DNA of 57,748 bases from JAXHTY01 sp034189225 (lineage in GTDB: Bacteria > Desulfobacterota > Desulfobacteria > Desulfobacterales > Desulfosudaceae), in the NCBI GenBank assembly GCA_034189225.1, contig JAXHVL010000180.1, positions 1 to 57,748 of the forward strand, read 5' to 3'. The notes beneath the pieces are model-generated. The model was not told where the DNA came from, made no database searches, and was given only the letters and a program-made list of their open reading frames with translations. The position numbers and the translations under genes were made by a program. Position 1 is the stretch's first letter. Each line of letters begins with the position of its first letter. Of the stretch, positions 23,908-33,299 are shown in pieces.

Positions 23908-24002
23908 CAACATTTATTAATTTGATGTCAGTTGCCCGGTCTGTCAGGGCTTTAAACAAGCATGGCCCATCGCAAAAAATGCCGTAGCACCGGAGAATAC
24001 AA

Positions 24003-26942
24003 ATGTCTGAGAGTTCCCGGATGCAGTCTGAAATGCTGTTTTACAACAGCAGAATCCTGAAAAATTATATCAAATATCTGAAGCGATATTATTCCGGCCT
24101 TGATATCGACCGGATTCTTGACGAGTGCAGGATCAGCCGGCATGAAGTCGAAAATGCCAGCCATTGGTTCACCCAGCGCCAGATGAACCACTTTCACCAT
24201 ATTATTGATCAGACAACAGATGATCCGGATCTCGCCCGAAATGTCGGGCGGTATTATTTTTCTGCCGAAAATCTTGGTTCCTCCCGGCATTTTGGGCTGG
24301 GGCTGCTGAGTATTGCCACCGGCTTCCGTTTGATGGGCGAGGCTTACACCATGATAAGCCGCAGCATGCGATTCAGCATAGAGTCCATCGGAAAAAATCA
24401 TATCCATCTTATTTTTACCCCCAAGCCCGGGGTCAATGAAGAGCCGTTTCAATGTAAAAATCGCATCGGTGCCATTGAGGCCATGGCTGAGCTCTTGAAT
24501 GACCGATTCCCACGCCTTGCACATCCGCTGTGCATTCATAAAGGAGATCCCGTCTGCCAGTATGATATTTCATGGAAATCCGCTACCATCGAGCAATGGA
24601 AGCGTATCCGGGCCTTGAGTCTGCCGTTTTTCCTGGTGGCAGCGGCAGCTGTTTTCCCGATGCTGCCGTTATCGTTGTGGCTGCCGGCAGCCCTGACCTG
24701 CGGTCTGATTCCGGCCCTGTTGTCGCTGGCCATTGCCCGCAAGGAAAACCGGCAGGATCAGGAAAAAATGTTGTCCCAGGGCAAGGCATCAGAACTGTTG
24801 ATTGACGAAATCAACGCCCGGTATAAAAACACCCTGCTGATCCGGAATATCGGAAAGGCCATGGGCACCATCGATACGGAAGGCGGAATTGTTAAAACCG
24901 CTGTTGATACGATGAAAACCCATCTTGATTTTGATCGGGGACTGATCATGCTGGCCGACACTGCTGGTCAACAACTGGTTTACAGGGGCAGCTACGGTTA
25001 TGCCACCGGGGTAATGCCAGGGCAGGGCATTGAAGATATTGCCTTCAATCTTGATAATTCCGATGCCAGTGGGTTTTTTGTCAGGGCATTTAAGGAACAG
25101 CAATCCTGTTTACTGAAAAATGTCGATGAATGTCTGGATTCGTTTTCTTCCCGAAGCCGCCGGCTGATCGAAAAGGCCGGCATTCAGCAGCTGGTTTGCG
25201 CGCCGGTGGTTTTCAACGGGCGTTCACTGGGCATTATCGCCGTGGACAATGTCCGATCAAGGCGATCGCTGACCCGCAGTGACGAACATTTAATATGCGG
25301 TATTGCCTCGCAGATTGCCATCAGCATTGTCAACGCCCGGGCCTATGACAAAATTCTTGAAAGTGAAAAACGGTATCGGCTGTTTGCGGAAAATGCCGGT
25401 GACGCCATATGGCTGATGGATATCAAAACCCGCCAGTGCACTTACATGAGTCCGGCCATCAAGACGATTCTGGGGTTCCGGGCCGAGGAGGTCCTTGATC
25501 ATTACCTGGAGAATATAGTCACCGAAGAAAGCCGGCATGCGCTGCATTCCACCTTTTGCCGTGAACTGAAAAAAGCAAAAGCCGGTGAGCCCTATCAGTC
25601 CTCCCATATTCTTATGGTGGAACAGCGGCATAAACTCGGGCACAACGTATGGACGGAGGTGACCACCCAGATCATCACCGATGAGCATGGAACGCCCCGG
25701 TCCGTCCTCGGCATTACCCGCGACATGTCCGACCGTGAGCGGGCCCTGGAAGAAAAGCGTAAACTCGAAGAAGATATCCAGATTGCCCAGCGACTGGAAG
25801 CCATTGGCACATTCGCCGGCGGCATCGCCCATGATTTTAACAATATTCTGAGCGCCATTCTTTTAAATGCCGAAATTGGTCTGGAATCGTCAGATGCAGT
25901 GGACAAAAATGATGCATTTGATCAGATACTTACCAGCAGCAAACGGGCCGGGGAATTGGTAAGGCAATTGCTTGTTTTTACCAAGGGGCAGTCCGCCACT
26001 CACCGGCCCGTTTGTATCGGCACGATTGTCACCGAAACGCTGAAGATCATTAAATCCATGGTGCCCACGACCATTACCATTCAGAAATCATTGCCGGATA
26101 CGGAATGGATGATCAATGCGGACGCCGCCCAGATCCAGCAGGTTATCATGAACCTTTGCGCCAATGCGGCTCAGGCCATGAACGGACAAAAAAACGGCAC
26201 CCTGTATGTGGGCCTGACGTCCGACGATTCATCTGCCCTGGCCGCTGATGGATCCGATTTTACGACGGACGCCGGCGTGGCCCTTGTGGTGAGGGATACG
26301 GGGTGCGGCATTCCTCCCGAATATATAAACAGGATTTTCGATCCGTTTTTTTCCACCAAGGAGCGCACCAGCGGCACCGGTCTGGGGCTTTCCATCGTCC
26401 ATGGCATCGTCAGCAAACACAATGGCGCCATCCACGTGGACAGTGAAGCCGGCCGCGGCACCACCTTTCGGGTCGTCTTGCCCCGGCTCAGCCAGAAGGA
26501 CATTCAACGTCAAACCTCAGACGGCAGGGACTCGCTGGCAAACCTTCGCGGAAATGAAAGTGTTCTGCTTGTGGATGATGAAAGAGCGTTGCTTTCCGTG
26601 GGCAAGCAACTTCTTGAAAGGCTGGGGTACACGGTAACCGCTACGGCCAGCAGTCGAAAGGCGCTTGACGAATTCAAGCGGCGGGCCGATTCATTTGACA
26701 TCGTCATAACGGACATGCGAATGCCGGAGATGACCGGCCTGGAACTTTCTGAAAAGATATTGGACGTGCGCAATGACATCCCGATGCTCATATGCAGCGG
26801 CTTGAATGAGCTGCCGACGACGGGAAAAGCCCGGCACCTTGGCGTAAATTATATTGCAAAACCTTACGAAATGAACGAAATTGCCCTGGTCATCCGCCAA
26901 TCGCTGGGAAAAGCGCCCCACCGCAAACGCACCCTCCACTGA
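24003..26942 (+). CDS. Hybrid sensor histidine kinase with GAF, PAS and receiver domains
   Basis: A 979-residue protein. Residues about 1-205 are a soluble sensory module whose end, IHKGDPVCQYDISW, resembles 4-vinyl-reductase/heme-NO-binding-like sensors; this is tentative. Two hydrophobic segments follow (about 210-245), then a coiled coil, a GAF domain (about 290-440), a PAS domain (about 455-575), and HisKA with the phosphorylated His in GGIAHDFNN (H610). Next are a HATPase domain (N box NLCANAAQAM, G boxes DTGCGIP and GTGLGLS) and a C-terminal receiver with D904 in VITDMRMPE. It should autophosphorylate and pass the phosphate to its own receiver. It is followed tail-to-tail by the YcaO gene, four bases away, with no room for a terminator. 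The partner phosphotransfer protein is not in view. Confidence 0.9.
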   Translation: MSESSRMQSEMLFYNSRILKNYIKYLKRYYSGLDIDRILDECRISRHEVENASHWFTQRQMNHFHHIIDQTTDDPDLARNVGRYYFSAENLGSSRHFGLGLLSIATGFRLMGEAYTMISRSMRFSIESIGKNHIHLIFTPKPGVNEEPFQCKNRIGAIEAMAELLNDRFPRLAHPLCIHKGDPVCQYDISWKSATIEQWKRIRALSLPFFLVAAAAVFPMLPLSLWLPAALTCGLIPALLSLAIARKENRQDQEKMLSQGKASELLIDEINARYKNTLLIRNIGKAMGTIDTEGGIVKTAVDTMKTHLDFDRGLIMLADTAGQQLVYRGSYGYATGVMPGQGIEDIAFNLDNSDASGFFVRAFKEQQSCLLKNVDECLDSFSSRSRRLIEKAGIQQLVCAPVVFNGRSLGIIAVDNVRSRRSLTRSDEHLICGIASQIAISIVNARAYDKILESEKRYRLFAENAGDAIWLMDIKTRQCTYMSPAIKTILGFRAEEVLDHYLENIVTEESRHALHSTFCRELKKAKAGEPYQSSHILMVEQRHKLGHNVWTEVTTQIITDEHGTPRSVLGITRDMSDRERALEEKRKLEEDIQIAQRLEAIGTFAGGIAHDFNNILSAILLNAEIGLESSDAVDKNDAFDQILTSSKRAGELVRQLLVFTKGQSATHRPVCIGTIVTETLKIIKSMVPTTITIQKSLPDTEWMINADAAQIQQVIMNLCANAAQAMNGQKNGTLYVGLTSDDSSALAADGSDFTTDAGVALVVRDTGCGIPPEYINRIFDPFFSTKERTSGTGLGLSIVHGIVSKHNGAIHVDSEAGRGTTFRVVLPRLSQKDIQRQTSDGRDSLANLRGNESVLLVDDERALLSVGKQLLERLGYTVTATASSRKALDEFKRRADSFDIVITDMRMPEMTGLELSEKILDVRNDIPMLICSGLNELPTTGKARHLGVNYIAKPYEMNEIALVIRQSLGKAPHRKRTLH

Positions 26943-26946
26943 ATGT

Positions 26947-28689
26947 TTACGCACCCCCCCCCAGCGCTTCCAGGTTCTGCCGGGCGAAATCGATGGTGGG
27001 GTCGATCTCAAGCGCCCGCTGGTAATAGTAAATGGCCTTTTCCGTTTCCCCCATGTCCCGGTAGTTGGAGGCCACATTGGCATAATCGATGGCGGAAGAG
27101 GGGTCGATTTGAATCAGTTTTTTAAAACAGGCGATGGCCGCCTCATAACTTTTCTGCTTGAAGTGGCAGAATCCCATTAAATTCAGAATATCCGTTCGTT
27201 CCTCGTCCAGTGCAAGGCCCTGTTCAAGAATGGCAAGGGCATCGCTGTATTGTTCCATTTCCTTAAGGCAGAAACCGGCAAATGTACAGATGCCGGAGCG
27301 ATCCTGGGTGGGGGGGGTCTGATCAAGCGCCCGTTGGAACGATGCCAGGGCTGCCTCGGTCTCACCGCTGTTGAGCCGGCACATGCCGATATAAAAATCC
27401 AGGAAATAGGCGCTCCCTATGGCCGTCTGCATGGCCGAAAGCCGGTCCAGGGCGATATCCGGCGGAAAATTTTCGGCAATCAGTTTTGCCGTGAACATGG
27501 CCGCGCTGCCGTTTTTGGCCCGCTGAAAAAACCGGGTACCGGGAATAAGGGTATAGAACGCGGAAATACCCAGCACCGGGTCCGTACTGTTGATCACCAT
27601 CACCGTCATGCCACATGCCGAAAGCGCGGCCAGGCAGCGTTGGATTTCGGTTTTTATGTTATCGTCGGCCAGGTCGGGAAGGTCTGCGATGCTGCGGGTG
27701 GCCGGGGCCTCCGTGATAAAGGCGGCATCCTCAATGCGCCTGAACTTGGGCAGGCCGCTCTCCACGAAACAGGCGCCGGTATTGAAATCACCGGCCAGCT
27801 GGGCGGTTTCCGTCAGGGCCCGGCTCATGGCCTTTTCCGGGTTCGGTGCGGTGCCGGCGGTCCATACGATCTCGCTTTTTTCCGGAAATGTGGCGGGGTC
27901 CCAGGCCAGCACCCCAACCGTGGGGATGCCGGTATCGAAACTGAGATCCGAGATCCATAGCCGGATACCGGCCTTTTGATATTTGGCCAGCATATCCTGA
28001 ACCGCCGGGTCCGTTGCCGATTCCGGATCAATGCCGGGCAAAGCTTCGGACCGATGCCCCGCAACGCAGGAAACATGCCGTTCCACCACTTCGCATATTC
28101 CCTGGCAAATGGCCTCTTCGTTGCAATTGCCGGCGGATGTGCCGTTAAACTCATTGATCATGAAAAACCAGTCAAAGGGCACAAGCGTGGTTTCACCGGT
28201 TGTCAGGTTATGGGCCGTTGTCCACCGCAGGGGCAGTTTTTCAAAGATTGCTTTAACGCCTTCATAATCGGGCGATTCACCGGGGCCGTCATTGACGGAA
28301 CGGGCAATGACCTCAAACGGCAGGGCACGTTCACCCAGGTTTTCAAGGGTGTCAACGGTGAAGTTGGCGGCATTATCGGCAAACCGGTAAAAACTGTAGC
28401 GTTCGGCCAGCTCCATGACCGCGCTTGCCTCCGCCTGGTGCGGGCTGGCCCCCTTGCCCATCTGCTTATTCGTACCGGTCAGCCGACGGGCATCATCGCC
28501 GCACACGCTATAGTATACAGGAATGCCCAGCCGGCCAGTATCAATCCGCCGGGTCTCCTGCAACAGATCCATCCCGCTTTTTGCTGCCTGTTCCTTAAAC
28601 CGTTTCACCGTTTCCGCCGGCGGGGCGACCTTGTCCTGGTCCGCGGTAAATTGTTTGACCGCATCCTTTAATATCAATTCATTTGACAT
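26947..28689 (-). CDS. YcaO-domain protein with C-terminal TPR repeats
   Basis: A 580-residue protein with an N-terminal YcaO domain (about residues 1-400; GKGASPHQAEASAVMELAER and NGTSAGNCNEEAICQGICEV are the ATP/substrate regions) and about four tetratricopeptide repeats in the last 170 residues (for example LNLMGFCHFKQKSYEAAIAC). YcaO enzymes activate backbone amides with ATP to make azolines or thioamides, or act as accessory factors for S12 methylthiolation. The TPR tail suggests a protein partner. I start at 28689 because AGAGGACGG lies five bases upstream. No peptide-precursor or TfuA gene is adjacent, so the substrate is unknown. A decayed homologue lies at the far end of the window. 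Confidence 0.88.
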   Translation of the reverse strand: MSNELILKDAVKQFTADQDKVAPPAETVKRFKEQAAKSGMDLLQETRRIDTGRLGIPVYYSVCGDDARRLTGTNKQMGKGASPHQAEASAVMELAERYSFYRFADNAANFTVDTLENLGERALPFEVIARSVNDGPGESPDYEGVKAIFEKLPLRWTTAHNLTTGETTLVPFDWFFMINEFNGTSAGNCNEEAICQGICEVVERHVSCVAGHRSEALPGIDPESATDPAVQDMLAKYQKAGIRLWISDLSFDTGIPTVGVLAWDPATFPEKSEIVWTAGTAPNPEKAMSRALTETAQLAGDFNTGACFVESGLPKFRRIEDAAFITEAPATRSIADLPDLADDNIKTEIQRCLAALSACGMTVMVINSTDPVLGISAFYTLIPGTRFFQRAKNGSAAMFTAKLIAENFPPDIALDRLSAMQTAIGSAYFLDFYIGMCRLNSGETEAALASFQRALDQTPPTQDRSGICTFAGFCLKEMEQYSDALAILEQGLALDEERTDILNLMGFCHFKQKSYEAAIACFKKLIQIDPSSAIDYANVASNYRDMGETEKAIYYYQRALEIDPTIDFARQNLEALGGGA

Positions 28690-28730
28690 ATAACCGTCCT
28701 CTTTTCTGTTTTTACCTGACATAACCGCCA

Positions 28731-28946
28731 TGTTCCCCTAAAGTCAATAAAAACTTCAACGGGCTTTTCTGTTATCAGCTTGACTTTTATCCCGGGGGTA
28801 TTACTTCTTCTCAGTTTGCCGGAACAACTGAACAGCTACACGTGTCCAGCCCCTTGCGATGTACAAGAATTCTTTCCATGGTGTAAAAAATTTCAGCTCC
28901 CCCGCTCCCTGCCTGGTCCTGTGACGTTGAAAGATGCGATTGCTTG
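28731..28946. repeat. Direct repeat upstream of the 1010-residue gene (copy 1)
   Basis: Two blocks, 28731-28793 and 28811-28946, recur downstream of the gene at 32100-32168 and 32427-32562. The second block is 136 bases in both copies with only two differences seen. The first block differs by a few substitutions and a small indel. In this copy the blocks are 17 bases apart. The block can be read as a peptide with several cysteines (SYTCPAPCDVQEFFPWCKK), but it has no start signal. The gap 28690-29058 holds only this repeat and the leader of the next gene. Confidence 0.8.
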
Positions 28947-29058
28947 CAGCATAATAAATTTATAGACATAAGCGCCGCCGCTTTGCTACCATAAAAAATA
29001 CGGAAACGAATCGTCGGGCGACCGCCGACACGGCGCAAATTATAGGGAGAACAGGTTT

Positions 29059-32000
29059 TTGGATCAGCCCCGCATATTTACCGCCTTCAGCTTATTCTTT
29101 GACAGGCGCGACCATCACCTGCTGGCCATCGTCAACGAGATGATCTCCGGTGACGCTTCGCAGTTCAGCAGCCAGCGACGTTTCTTCCATTATTTTCATC
29201 CCCGCGGCATCAAGGAAATGGCCGAGCCCCGGGTGCTGCGCATCGCCTATGCCGTCATACATCTGCTGGCCTCCCTGGAACGGGGCCAGCTGGAAAACCG
29301 GCTGAACGCCCTGCGTGCACTTCGGGACGAGGTGCTGGACAGCGTCGAACAGGGGCTCCGAAAAAACACTGCCCGGGTGCTGCTGGAAATCATGAAGGAA
29401 CTGATCCGGGCCCACGGGGATTATCCCCGGCAGCTGAAGCTGGCCCGGGATTTTTCCATCGTTACCTCGGGCCAACCCCGCATTGTGCGGCGGTACCTGG
29501 AACGGTATCACCTGCTGGAAATGCCGGAAGAGTGGAACCAGCTCGCTTTTGACGACCATGTCCACGATGCCAATACCAAGGGCCGTAAATCGGCCACCCA
29601 CTTGATCATGGATGCCTGGATCAAGGGCATCCGCCGCCTGCGCGTCATCTACTATAATTACATCAGGCCCGAGACCGCCTCGGAGCTGATGGAGGCCGCC
29701 CAGGTCATGGGCATCATGGTGCGCATCGGGATCGAGTTTTCCGTTTCTTTTTACGGCGGCTTTGCCCAGCTGATCTGGGTGCCGCGGGGCTTTGCCGATG
29801 CCAGGGATTTTCTCGATTTCCTGGAGGAAGAACCGGTCCGGTCCTTCATGGACCAGGGCCGGGCGGTTTCCGAGCATCAGCAGAAATACGTCATGGCGAT
29901 TCTGGAGTCCTTCAACGAGAATCACCGTCCGGCCTTGAACCTGGAACTGGGTATCGATCTTCCCCCGCTGGATCAGGAGAGCTTTTACGATTTTGTCGGT
30001 CTGGGGCAGGCCTCGCTGCTGCACCTGGCCAAGTTCATTCATACCCTGCTGATGCCGCTTTTGCAGGAAAAGATTGTGCAGCTGCGGCAAGAGTATGCGC
30101 ATGCGGACGCCGCCGAGCGGGTGCGAATGGAAGGACAGGTGGTCAAAATGAACCTGATGACGGTGGATGCAGTGCATGAACGGTTTTTGACGGCGAAGCA
30201 AAATCCGCACATCCCGGATATCAACAAGTCCTGCACCATTCAGCCGATTCCGCTGCTGATGCAGCTTTCCCCCTGCGAGATTATCCATAAGCTGGCCGAG
30301 CTTCACTCCGGGTTCCGGATCACCCTCAACCTAACCGATCTGCAGGTGGAAGATGTCCTGGAGATTCTTTATGACTGCGGCGGGGCCATTTCCCGGCTGG
30401 AGATTTTCAATCTCAAGGATTATGCCGACTGCAAGGTCGATCATATCCCGGCCATCCATCGTCTGCAGCGGGCGCTGAACGAGGGCAACGTGGTGCAGCT
30501 CAAGCGGATCATCCTGGAGATCATCGACCACATGCAGTCCCGGGAAGATCCCCTGGCACGCTCGCGGGTTCACCGATTCAAAAAGATTTTGTCCGACATC
30601 GAGACCCTCAAGAACTTGTACCGGGTCCGGCCGCTGAAGGCCAGGGCTGGAAGCGACTCCACCGGTCATATCGACCGCCTCTTCGGCATGGGCCTGGTGG
30701 TCCTGGATTCGCTGCCCGATAACGTGCGGAAGAAAATCAGACGGGAAGCGGGCTCTTCCCGTCTGATTATCCCTTTTCACATCGATGTTTCCCTGCGCTT
30801 TATTTATTCTTTTGTGTATGAAGAGACAAAAGACCGGTTGGAAAGCCTGTGTCACTGGCTTCGCAAAATTCCCGGCTTCCGGATGGCCGGCATCGGCTGT
30901 CGGCGGGAATGGGTGGCCCATGAAAATTCCACCCGCATGGTGGAGCACGGCAACATCGGCACCATGGGGGGGCATCACGGCGACAACACCAACCACCTGG
31001 CACTGGTGCCGCCGGCGTCGGAAAAGATCCGCTATTCCTGGCATTATGTCCACCCGATAATAAAAAATTTCATCAAGGTTTTCGTCGGTTTAGTACCGGC
31101 TTTCCTGACTTTTCTGCTGACCCATGACTGGTGGGTGCTGATGTATTTCGGTGCCTTTATCTGGTTCGGCATTACCGGGTTGCGCAATATCGTCCAGTCC
31201 GTCATGGGCAGCGGCGGCCTCAAGCGGTCGTCGTTGCTGAAATGGAACGATTTTGTCAGCTGGGACCGGCTTTCTGACTCCCTGTTTTTTACAGGCTTTT
31301 CGGTGCCCCTGCTTGATTACCTGGTTAAGACTCTGGCCCTGGACCGCGGCCTGGGTATCAATACCGCTACCCATCCCGTGATGCTCTATGCCGTCATGGC
31401 CCTGGTCAACGGGATTTACCTGACCAGCCACAACCTTTTCCGGGGGCTTCCCAGGGAAGCCGCCTATGGAAATTTTTTCCGGAGCGTACTGTCCATTCCG
31501 GTGGCCTTTTTGTTCAATACCATCCTCGGGCTGGTGCTGGGTTTTTTCGGGGCGGTCAATGTGGACGGCATTCTTCAGAGCTGGGCGGCGGTGATTTCCA
31601 AGACCGCCTCGGACTGCGTGGCCGGATTTATCGAAGGAACCGCCGATCGTGCCAAGAATGTGGGCAATCGCTTAAAGGATTACCGCCGGAAGCTGGATCA
31701 GTTTTTGGACTGTTACGCCCGGATGGAAATACTTTTTCCGGAAGCGGATGTTTATGATCTGCTGGATCAGCCGGAAGAGTGCCTGGAATCGGCCGGTCAG
31801 GAGGTCCGGGATCAGCTGATAATTCTGATCATCAACGCCTTGGACCTGCTTTATTTCTGGATGTACCAGCCACGCTCCCGCACGGCCTTTGCCGGCCTGC
31901 TGTGCCGCATGGAGCCGGATGATCGTCGGGTCCTGATCAAGGCCCAGTCCGTCTTGAAAATGGAGCGGCCGATCAGCCAGATGTTTATCGACGGCATCGC

Positions 32001-32091
32001 CGGCCGCAATTTTTCCAAGCCCCTTGCTTTTTACCTGAACCGGTCCGGGGAATACCTCAAGGCCATCGAGAAGCTGGACCGCTGCCTCTGA
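29059..32091 (+). CDS. Large protein of unknown function with C-terminal membrane region
   Basis: A 1010-residue protein that I do not recognise as a named family. Residues about 1-200 are helical and Arg-rich. Residues about 175-260 (SATHLIMDAWIKGIRRLRV, then IRPETASELMEAAQVMGI) look like part of an alpha/beta barrel. The middle is helical. A His-rich segment near 635 reads HGNIGTMGGHHGDNTNH. Four to six hydrophobic segments lie between about 670 and 850. A soluble helical tail follows. Start is a TTG with a purine-rich AGGGAGAACAGG before it; no in-frame ATG with a better site is near. It is monocistronic and sits between the two copies of a direct repeat, so it may have been inserted or duplicated as a unit. 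Membrane attachment is likely; enzymatic function cannot be inferred. Confidence 0.8.
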   Translation: MDQPRIFTAFSLFFDRRDHHLLAIVNEMISGDASQFSSQRRFFHYFHPRGIKEMAEPRVLRIAYAVIHLLASLERGQLENRLNALRALRDEVLDSVEQGLRKNTARVLLEIMKELIRAHGDYPRQLKLARDFSIVTSGQPRIVRRYLERYHLLEMPEEWNQLAFDDHVHDANTKGRKSATHLIMDAWIKGIRRLRVIYYNYIRPETASELMEAAQVMGIMVRIGIEFSVSFYGGFAQLIWVPRGFADARDFLDFLEEEPVRSFMDQGRAVSEHQQKYVMAILESFNENHRPALNLELGIDLPPLDQESFYDFVGLGQASLLHLAKFIHTLLMPLLQEKIVQLRQEYAHADAAERVRMEGQVVKMNLMTVDAVHERFLTAKQNPHIPDINKSCTIQPIPLLMQLSPCEIIHKLAELHSGFRITLNLTDLQVEDVLEILYDCGGAISRLEIFNLKDYADCKVDHIPAIHRLQRALNEGNVVQLKRIILEIIDHMQSREDPLARSRVHRFKKILSDIETLKNLYRVRPLKARAGSDSTGHIDRLFGMGLVVLDSLPDNVRKKIRREAGSSRLIIPFHIDVSLRFIYSFVYEETKDRLESLCHWLRKIPGFRMAGIGCRREWVAHENSTRMVEHGNIGTMGGHHGDNTNHLALVPPASEKIRYSWHYVHPIIKNFIKVFVGLVPAFLTFLLTHDWWVLMYFGAFIWFGITGLRNIVQSVMGSGGLKRSSLLKWNDFVSWDRLSDSLFFTGFSVPLLDYLVKTLALDRGLGINTATHPVMLYAVMALVNGIYLTSHNLFRGLPREAAYGNFFRSVLSIPVAFLFNTILGLVLGFFGAVNVDGILQSWAAVISKTASDCVAGFIEGTADRAKNVGNRLKDYRRKLDQFLDCYARMEILFPEADVYDLLDQPEECLESAGQEVRDQLIILIINALDLLYFWMYQPRSRTAFAGLLCRMEPDDRRVLIKAQSVLKMERPISQMFIDGIAGRNFSKPLAFYLNRSGEYLKAIEKLDRCL

Positions 32092-32099
32092 CCGGCATA

Positions 32100-32562
32100 T
32101 GTTCCCCTAAGGGTTCGTCAATAAAAACTTCAACGGGCTTTTCTGTTTCCAGCTTGAGTTTTGTCCCGATTGTAAGCATATCAATTTTATTGGTAATAAA
32201 TATCAGCTCAAATGAACCACGAAGCTCACGAAGAACACGAAGGGTGAGTTCAAGAATCACGTGCCTTCGTGTTTCGAATTTAACCTGAGAAAGATGGTGA
32301 TTTCAAGACGGAGCATTAACGGGTCTGTAGACCCGTATCCCGGCTTTCAGTCGTTTTTTTCAACCCATCCCGCCACAAAGGCCGGGGTGGTTGTTGAGTC
32401 AATTTTTCAGTTTATTGCCAGGTTTTTCAGTTTGCCGGAACAACTGAACAGCTACACGTGTCCAGCCCCTTGCGATGTACAAGAATTCTTTCCATGGTGT
32501 AAAAAATTTCAGCACCCCCGCTCCCTGCCTGGCCCTGTGACGTTGAAAGATGCGATTGCTTG
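32100..32562. repeat. Direct repeat downstream of the 1010-residue gene (copy 2, interrupted)
   Basis: The two blocks (32100-32168, 32427-32562) match copy 1, but here they are separated by 258 rather than 17 bases. The extra about 240 bases contain a CACGAAG-rich imperfect palindrome (32214-32276) and no convincing gene. The whole gap 32092-32910 holds this repeat, a 145-bp element and the leader of the STAS-like gene. Confidence 0.78.
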
Positions 32563-32640
32563 TGACATAACAAATTAATTTTATTAGTTAAAATTAATTT
32601 GCTGCGGCAACACAAATGGCACCGAACTTGCTATATTATC

Positions 32641-32785
32641 TAGTGTCGGTCCAGAAATTAGATATTTTGATCGAGTTCAAGGAAGGCGAAAATTTTAACC
32701 GGAGGAATACTTTGCGTATTTTGAGGATTAAAATTTAAGACTGACGCAGAAATCGGGCAAAATAGCAATTTATGGATGGGCACTA
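32641..32785. repeat. 145-bp palindromic MITE-like element, copy C
   Basis: Inverse orientation to copies A and B: starts TAGTGTCGGTCCAGAAATTA and ends TTATGGATGGGCACTA. Exactly the same length as the other two copies. It lies in the 819-bp non-coding gap, upstream of the STAS/Usp genes. Confidence 0.8.
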
Positions 32786-32910
32786 TCTATATAATGGCCT
32801 TTTTATAACGCCACCAACTCGCCCGTGGCTGTTCGCTGACAGCCGCAAAAAGAGATTTAAAGAGGGCGGCAAGATCAATAACGCCTCATTCAACCACAAA
32901 GGGGAATGCC

Positions 32911-33246
32911 ATGTCAGCAAATTTTAAAATTCTCAAACACCGTAACAGCGACAACCTTCATCTTCGCCTGGTGGGCGATTTTGACGGGACCGCCGCGCTT
33001 GAGCTGGCCCAAACGCTAGAGGATGAGGGGACCCTGGGGGCCGGCAAAATTTATATCCACACCTGTAACCTTTCGACGGTTCTACCGTTCGGCGAACATG
33101 TGTTTTTGAAAAGCTGCAAGCTGTCCAGGGGCATTCCCTTTCACAAGCTGATTTTTACCGGAGACTTTGGCCAGCAGATGGCGCCGTCCCGGGCCGGCTG
33201 CATACCGGAAAACAACCATCAGCCCCACTCACCTTATATACACTGA
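32911..33246 (+). CDS. STAS-like small protein
   Basis: A 111-residue protein with the beta-alpha pattern of STAS/anti-sigma-antagonist domains: HLRLVGDFDGTAALELAQTL, then GKIYIHTCNLSTVLPFGEHV where STAS proteins carry the phosphorylatable Ser/Thr near ...LSxV. The last about 20 residues are polar and disordered. AAAGGGGAA precedes the ATG. It heads a cluster with two universal stress proteins and an acyl-CoA synthetase/acetyltransferase and may belong to their regulation. No kinase or sigma factor is adjacent, so a role in a partner-switching circuit is only a possibility. Confidence 0.72.
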   Translation: MSANFKILKHRNSDNLHLRLVGDFDGTAALELAQTLEDEGTLGAGKIYIHTCNLSTVLPFGEHVFLKSCKLSRGIPFHKLIFTGDFGQQMAPSRAGCIPENNHQPHSPYIH

Positions 33247-33299
33247 ATGATATATGGATACCGCATTGTTCGTCACAAATAGCGGGAAAAGGCAAAATC

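Noticed and set aside
29092..30306. Long minus-strand open frame (404 codons) opposite the 1010-residue gene
   Set aside because: It is antisense to a frame with better codon use and membrane/domain logic, its product is His/Gln/Gly-rich low-information sequence, and it has no ribosome site. It is a shadow frame in GC-rich DNA.
32261..32578. 105-codon frame through the inserted part and block 2 of the direct repeat
   Set aside because: No ribosome site; it joins the inserted sequence to the repeat by chance, and the first half has no counterpart in the other copy.
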